Assembly (NCBI GenBank): GCA_902362595.1
Contig: CABIXF010000035.1
Span: 1-42,184 of the forward strand
Source of the DNA: Bacteroidaceae bacterium
GTDB taxonomy: Bacteria > Bacteroidota > Bacteroidia > Bacteroidales > Bacteroidaceae
Direction of reading: 5' to 3'
Length of the DNA: 42,184 nucleotides
Shown here: in pieces, positions 39,842 to 42,184 of the stretch
Layout of the letters: the number at the start of each line of letters is the position of its first letter
How positions within the stretch are numbered: the first letter of the stretch is position 1
Position numbers and translations under genes: made by a program
Notes under the pieces: generated by a model
Database searches by the model: none
What the model was told of the DNA's origin: nothing
The model's input: only the letters and a program-made list of their open reading frames with translations

Positions 39842-40168
39842 TTACAACTCCGAGAGCAAAGCCAGTCCCTTTACCGTCAAAAGATACTTCTGACGGGGAT
39901 GACGTGGCTTGTCGGGATACAGCAAAGTGACAAATCCCTCTTCCAAAGCAGGGAAAAGGTACAGACGGAGAAAATTATCCCTTCCCTTCAGCTGCAATTT
40001 CTCCATCATCATCTTTACGGACATCTGTTCCTTCCCAATCACTGCTACCAGACGCTCTATCTCCAGATTATCCGTATGCACCTTGTCCTGAGCTTGTCCT
40101 GAACTTGTCCTGTCTCCCTCGTTTCTGCCAGATTGGGCTGGGTTCTTCCATTCGCTGGAAGATTTGTT
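39842..40168 (-). pseudogene. C-terminal winged-helix fragment of a Fic/AlbA-type protein
   Basis: The frame is open from just after a TGA at 40169-40171 down to 39842, with no ATG; the only usual start is a GTG at 40081, giving 79 residues. The translated part (NLEIERLVAVIGKEQMSVK, LKGRDNFLRLYLFPALEEGF, YPDKPRHPRQKYLLTVKG) looks like the winged-helix end seen on Fic-family and AlbA/RecG-like Bacteroidales proteins. The part above 40081 reads like the usual Q- and S-rich linker. The N-terminal catalytic part is missing, so this is most likely a remnant, though expression from GTG cannot be ruled out. Confidence 0.65.
40082..40114. repeat. Three 11-bp tandem repeats
   Basis: CTTGTCCTGAG at 40082-40092, CTTGTCCTGAA at 40093-40103 and CTTGTCCTGTC at 40104-40114. 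They lie in the linker-coding stretch of the winged-helix fragment, directly upstream of its GTG. Eleven bases is not a multiple of three, so gain or loss of one copy would shift the frame. Confidence 0.8.
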
Positions 40169-40231
40169 TCAAATGGCAGGAAAGTGCTTTTTTCACCTTC
40201 CTGGCACTTCCATTCATTTGCAACCCGCCGG

Positions 40232-41100
40232 TCACTTCTTTGCCGGAATCTCCGGCACATAGAGGAAGCTGTCATACTGACCGCCTGTGTAGATGCAGTG
40301 ACGGCCCACGTTGTGCGTAGCCGGTGAAACCACCACCTCCTTCGGGTCCGCACATTCAGTTGCGTTGCCACCCAGCGTCTTTATCGCAGGCTGTTCGCCC
40401 GGCATGTAGGTGAATCCCTCCACCGGCACCGTAATCTTGGCCGATCCGAAAGGCAGCGTCGCATTCTCCGGTTCGTACGCTCCCACCGTCAGTTGCAGGA
40501 TTTCTGCGAGGCAATCCACTCGATGAGGTCACATCCGTCCAGGGCATCCTCGTGTCCCCAGTACAGCAGGTTGCCCTCCGACATATACGCCCCGCGCTTG
40601 TCCGGATTCACCACGGCATATCCGTGCGCCACCCAGTACGCCGGGTCCGGTCCCTCGAACTTCTCCAGCCCCGAAGTCGCCGACTTGGCCACACCCGAAC
40701 GCATCGGCACGTCGTCCAGCATCTGTCCACCCACCTCTTTGCCGTAAGGGCTCCAGGCCAGGATAGCCGGATACGCCTCGCCCGACACGGGACGGAACAC
40801 ATCGGTATAAATGGTCACCCCGTCGCGCAACTTCACGGGTACGTCTCTCTCCATCAGAATGTCGCAGGGCAGCGGGCGGGTACCCTCACGCCGTATGCTT
40901 CCTTTCTTCAGCACCAGCGTCTCCTGCTTGAATCCCGGATAACGCACCCGCGGCGCTTCCACCGGCAACGCTTTCCGAAGCGCGGCCTTCATTTCCTTTC
41001 CATTGACATCGTGCAGCACTATTTCCTGCTGAGCGGCTGCCTGCTCCGTACAGAGGGCCATGAGTGCGATGGCTCCTGCATAAATCCATTTTCCAGTCAT
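40232..41100 (-). pseudogene. Broken CocE/NonD (peptidase S15) family hydrolase
   Basis: Two pieces of one gene. The N-terminal piece (41100 down to 40489) has a signal peptide ending EQAAAQ, then DVPVKLRDGVTIYTDVFRP, ILAWSPYGKE, YAVVNPDKRG and HEDALDGCDLIEWIASQ, all typical of S15/CocE hydrolases just before the nucleophile serine. The C-terminal piece (to 40232, in another frame) has VEGFTYMPGEQPAIKTLGG and SFLYVPEIPAKK, typical of the jelly-roll end. Together they give about 290 residues where 600 or more are expected. The junction near 40485-40510 joins them directly with a frame change, so an internal deletion removed the catalytic core. It would have been a secreted esterase or peptidase. 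Confidence 0.8.
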
Positions 41101-41121
41101 AGTAATTCTGTTTTCGAGAGG

Positions 41122-41152
41122 TAAAGTTATAACAAAAGTGTAAATCGGACAA
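41122..41152 (-). promoter_or_regulatory. Promoter of the broken S15-family gene
   Basis: Minus strand: TTG at 41150-41152, a 20-bp spacer, then TAACTTTA at 41122-41129, one base from TAnnTTTG. It lies 21 bases before the ATG at 41100. Confidence 0.45.
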
Positions 41153-41169
41153 GGCTCTTTTGGGGGAGT

Positions 41170-41200
41170 TTTGTTTTCTCGGGAAATCTGAGTATCTTCA
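41170..41200 (+). promoter_or_regulatory. Promoter of the secreted hypothetical gene at 41228
   Basis: TTTG at 41170-41173, a 19-bp spacer, then TATCTTCA at 41193-41200, two bases from TAnnTTTG. The ATG follows at 41228. Confidence 0.4.
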
Positions 41201-41227
41201 CAAAATGAAAGCTAATTCTCAAAAACT

Positions 41228-41644
41228 ATGAAACGATTGATTCTTTTCTGCGTCGGGATTCTCTGTTTCCTTCCCATGCAAATTCAGGCACGAAAATATT
41301 TCTGCGAGATTAAAGGAACTGAAAAAGTTCTTTCCAATGGATTAAAAATTGTCTTTGACTTCGGAGAAAGTTCAGTCTATTCTGCTTGGACCGGATTAAA
41401 AAGCAAACAAAAACTGGTAGATGAAAATGGCGAGGAAATCAAGTTTAACAGTATGGTCGACGCGGCAAACTACATGTCCGAAAAAGGCTGGAACTTCCAA
41501 CAGGCATATACTTCCGTGTATGCTGACAATGTGATACAGCACTGGATTTTCTATAAAGAGGCTGATTCACAGGAAGAGGCAGGAAAAGGAATAATGACGA
41601 AGAAAAATTATAAGAAATTGCAGAAAAATCAAATCAATGAATAA
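41228..41644 (+). CDS. Secreted hypothetical protein
   Basis: A 138-residue protein with a Sec signal (MKRLILFCVGILCFLPMQIQA, cut before RKYF). The mature part of about 117 residues has a beta-rich first half (CEIKGTEKVLSNGLKIVFDFGES) and a charged helical second half (NSMVDAANYMSEKGWNFQQAY). It resembles small secreted Bacteroidales proteins of unknown role. Moderately AT-rich. The next gene overlaps its end by 8 bases, so the two may be co-transcribed. Confidence 0.75.
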   Translation: MKRLILFCVGILCFLPMQIQARKYFCEIKGTEKVLSNGLKIVFDFGESSVYSAWTGLKSKQKLVDENGEEIKFNSMVDAANYMSEKGWNFQQAYTSVYADNVIQHWIFYKEADSQEEAGKGIMTKKNYKKLQKNQINE

Positions 41645-42149
41645 CCCCATCAAATACAAATATGCTTGGGATAACGACCGCCATATAGTTGAGATTTCCA
41701 CTGTAAACAAACAGCTCAGAAACAATACCCAATATTATTGTATCTCATGTGGCAAAGAACTTATTCCCAGACTGGGAGATAAAAATCAACACCACTTTGC
41801 CCATAAAAGCAGTGATGATACTATTTCATGTAAAAATGAAACCTATCTGCACGAACTGGCTAAAATCAAGATTAAGGAGATATTTGATCGCAGTGATACT
41901 TTTATCATCAAACTCCATAAAAACATTATATGTTCCTCTGTAAAGACATGTGAATTTTCCCAGGGAGCAAAGACCTGTTGTGAGCAACAAGAAAAAATTG
42001 TAAATCTAAAATCATATTACGACACATGCACTATCGAGAAACAAATAGGAAATTTCAAGGCCGATATACTTTTAGAAAACAGTACCAGGCCCATTAAACC
42101 TCTCCTGCATATTCCGGAGCATACCCGTTCACATTCCGGTAGCCTATAA
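41637..42149 (+). pseudogene. CoiA-like protein, interrupted at its C-terminal side
   Basis: The frame gives 170 residues. The N-terminal part has a CoiA-type zinc finger (YYCISCGKELIPRLGDKNQHHFAHK, residues 33-57) and then a nuclease-like start NETYLHELAKIKIKEIF, with QIGNFKADILLEN near 137-149, the beginning of the D...ExK region. After about STRPIKPLL the reading stops looking like the family, where an L-I-E-I/V catalytic strand would be expected, and ends after about 15 unrelated residues. The break near 42105 coincides with repeats that look like the end of an insertion sequence. The intact protein would process single-stranded DNA during competence, or serve another DNA role. Confidence 0.65.
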
Positions 42150-42184
42150 AGCATAAAAATAGCCTTTAAAAGCACAATTTTATA
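42106..42184. mobile_element. Probable end of an IS21-family-like insertion sequence (partial)
   Basis: The sequence after the CoiA-like break starts TGCATATTCCGG. ATTCCGG appears at 42111-42117 and again at 42133-42139 (22 bp apart), and TAGCC(T)-type repeats at 42140 and 42160 follow (TAGCCTATAAAGCA and TAGCCTTTAAAAGCA). Multiple short terminal repeats and a 5'-TG are known features of IS21-family ends. No transposase is visible because the window stops here. Confidence 0.4.

Noticed and set aside
40057..40371. A 104-residue minus-strand gene
   Set aside because: It overlaps the broken hydrolase end and the winged-helix fragment in another frame and has a biased, R- and T-rich composition.

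Overview
The window looks like a chromosome segment of a Bacteroides/Phocaeicola-type member of the Bacteroidales. The reasons are the many promoters with the Bacteroidetes -7 motif TAnnTTTG, weak or absent Shine-Dalgarno sequences, a TonB-dependent receptor followed by a DUF4374 lipoprotein, and typical Bacteroidales protein families. No tRNA, rRNA or CRISPR array was seen. All family names come from reading the proteins; no search was run.

Positions 296-18335 are mostly a cobalamin (B12) locus. It encodes every enzyme activity of the anaerobic corrin-ring pathway from sirohydrochlorin to cob(II)yrinate a,c-diamide: CbiK, CbiL, CbiH-CbiC, CbiE-CbiT, CbiG-CbiF, CbiJ-CbiD and CbiA. Several are two-domain fusions. 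A PduO-type adenosyltransferase, an ABC importer of the BtuFCD kind, a TonB-dependent receptor and a DUF4374 surface lipoprotein complete it. The minus-strand run receptor, DUF4374, cbiHC, cbiET, cbiGF, cbiJD starts from a cobalamin riboswitch at about 17330-17490, and cbiHC has a second possible promoter. cbiK, cbiA and the adenosyltransferase form a second minus-strand operon, divergent from btuFCD. An 8+8 bp palindrome lies between those two operons.

Positions 18325-25420 hold a flavodoxin-family protein, an AT-rich PD-(D/E)XK nuclease, a bile acid:sodium symporter-family transporter, an M49-like zinc peptidase lipoprotein, a thioredoxin, a YczE-like membrane protein and an EamA transporter.

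Positions 25421-35340 are a mosaic of ordinary and accessory genes, probably a defence hotspot. It holds an AT-rich minus-strand operon of three predicted nucleases (GIY-YIG-like, PD-(D/E)XK plus an unknown C-terminal domain, Mrr-like), a plus-strand operon of an HNH nuclease, a coiled-coil protein and a DUF4407 membrane protein, and a 1217-residue SIR2-domain protein resembling defence-associated sirtuins. Two GC-richer ordinary-looking genes, a small Cys-rich protein and an AlkZ-related protein, sit between them. The two small operons are my best candidates for undescribed systems.

Positions 35358-42184 return to ordinary metabolism and transport (AEC transporter, DUF4186, a glutaredoxin-like protein, a UPF0227-like hydrolase, glycerate kinase) and then decay. 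There is a winged-helix fragment next to 11-bp tandem repeats, an S15/CocE-type hydrolase with a large internal deletion, and a CoiA-like gene cut off by what looks like the end of an insertion sequence at the window edge. Two short arrays with a 22-bp period, at 99-186 and 28543-28630, are unexplained.
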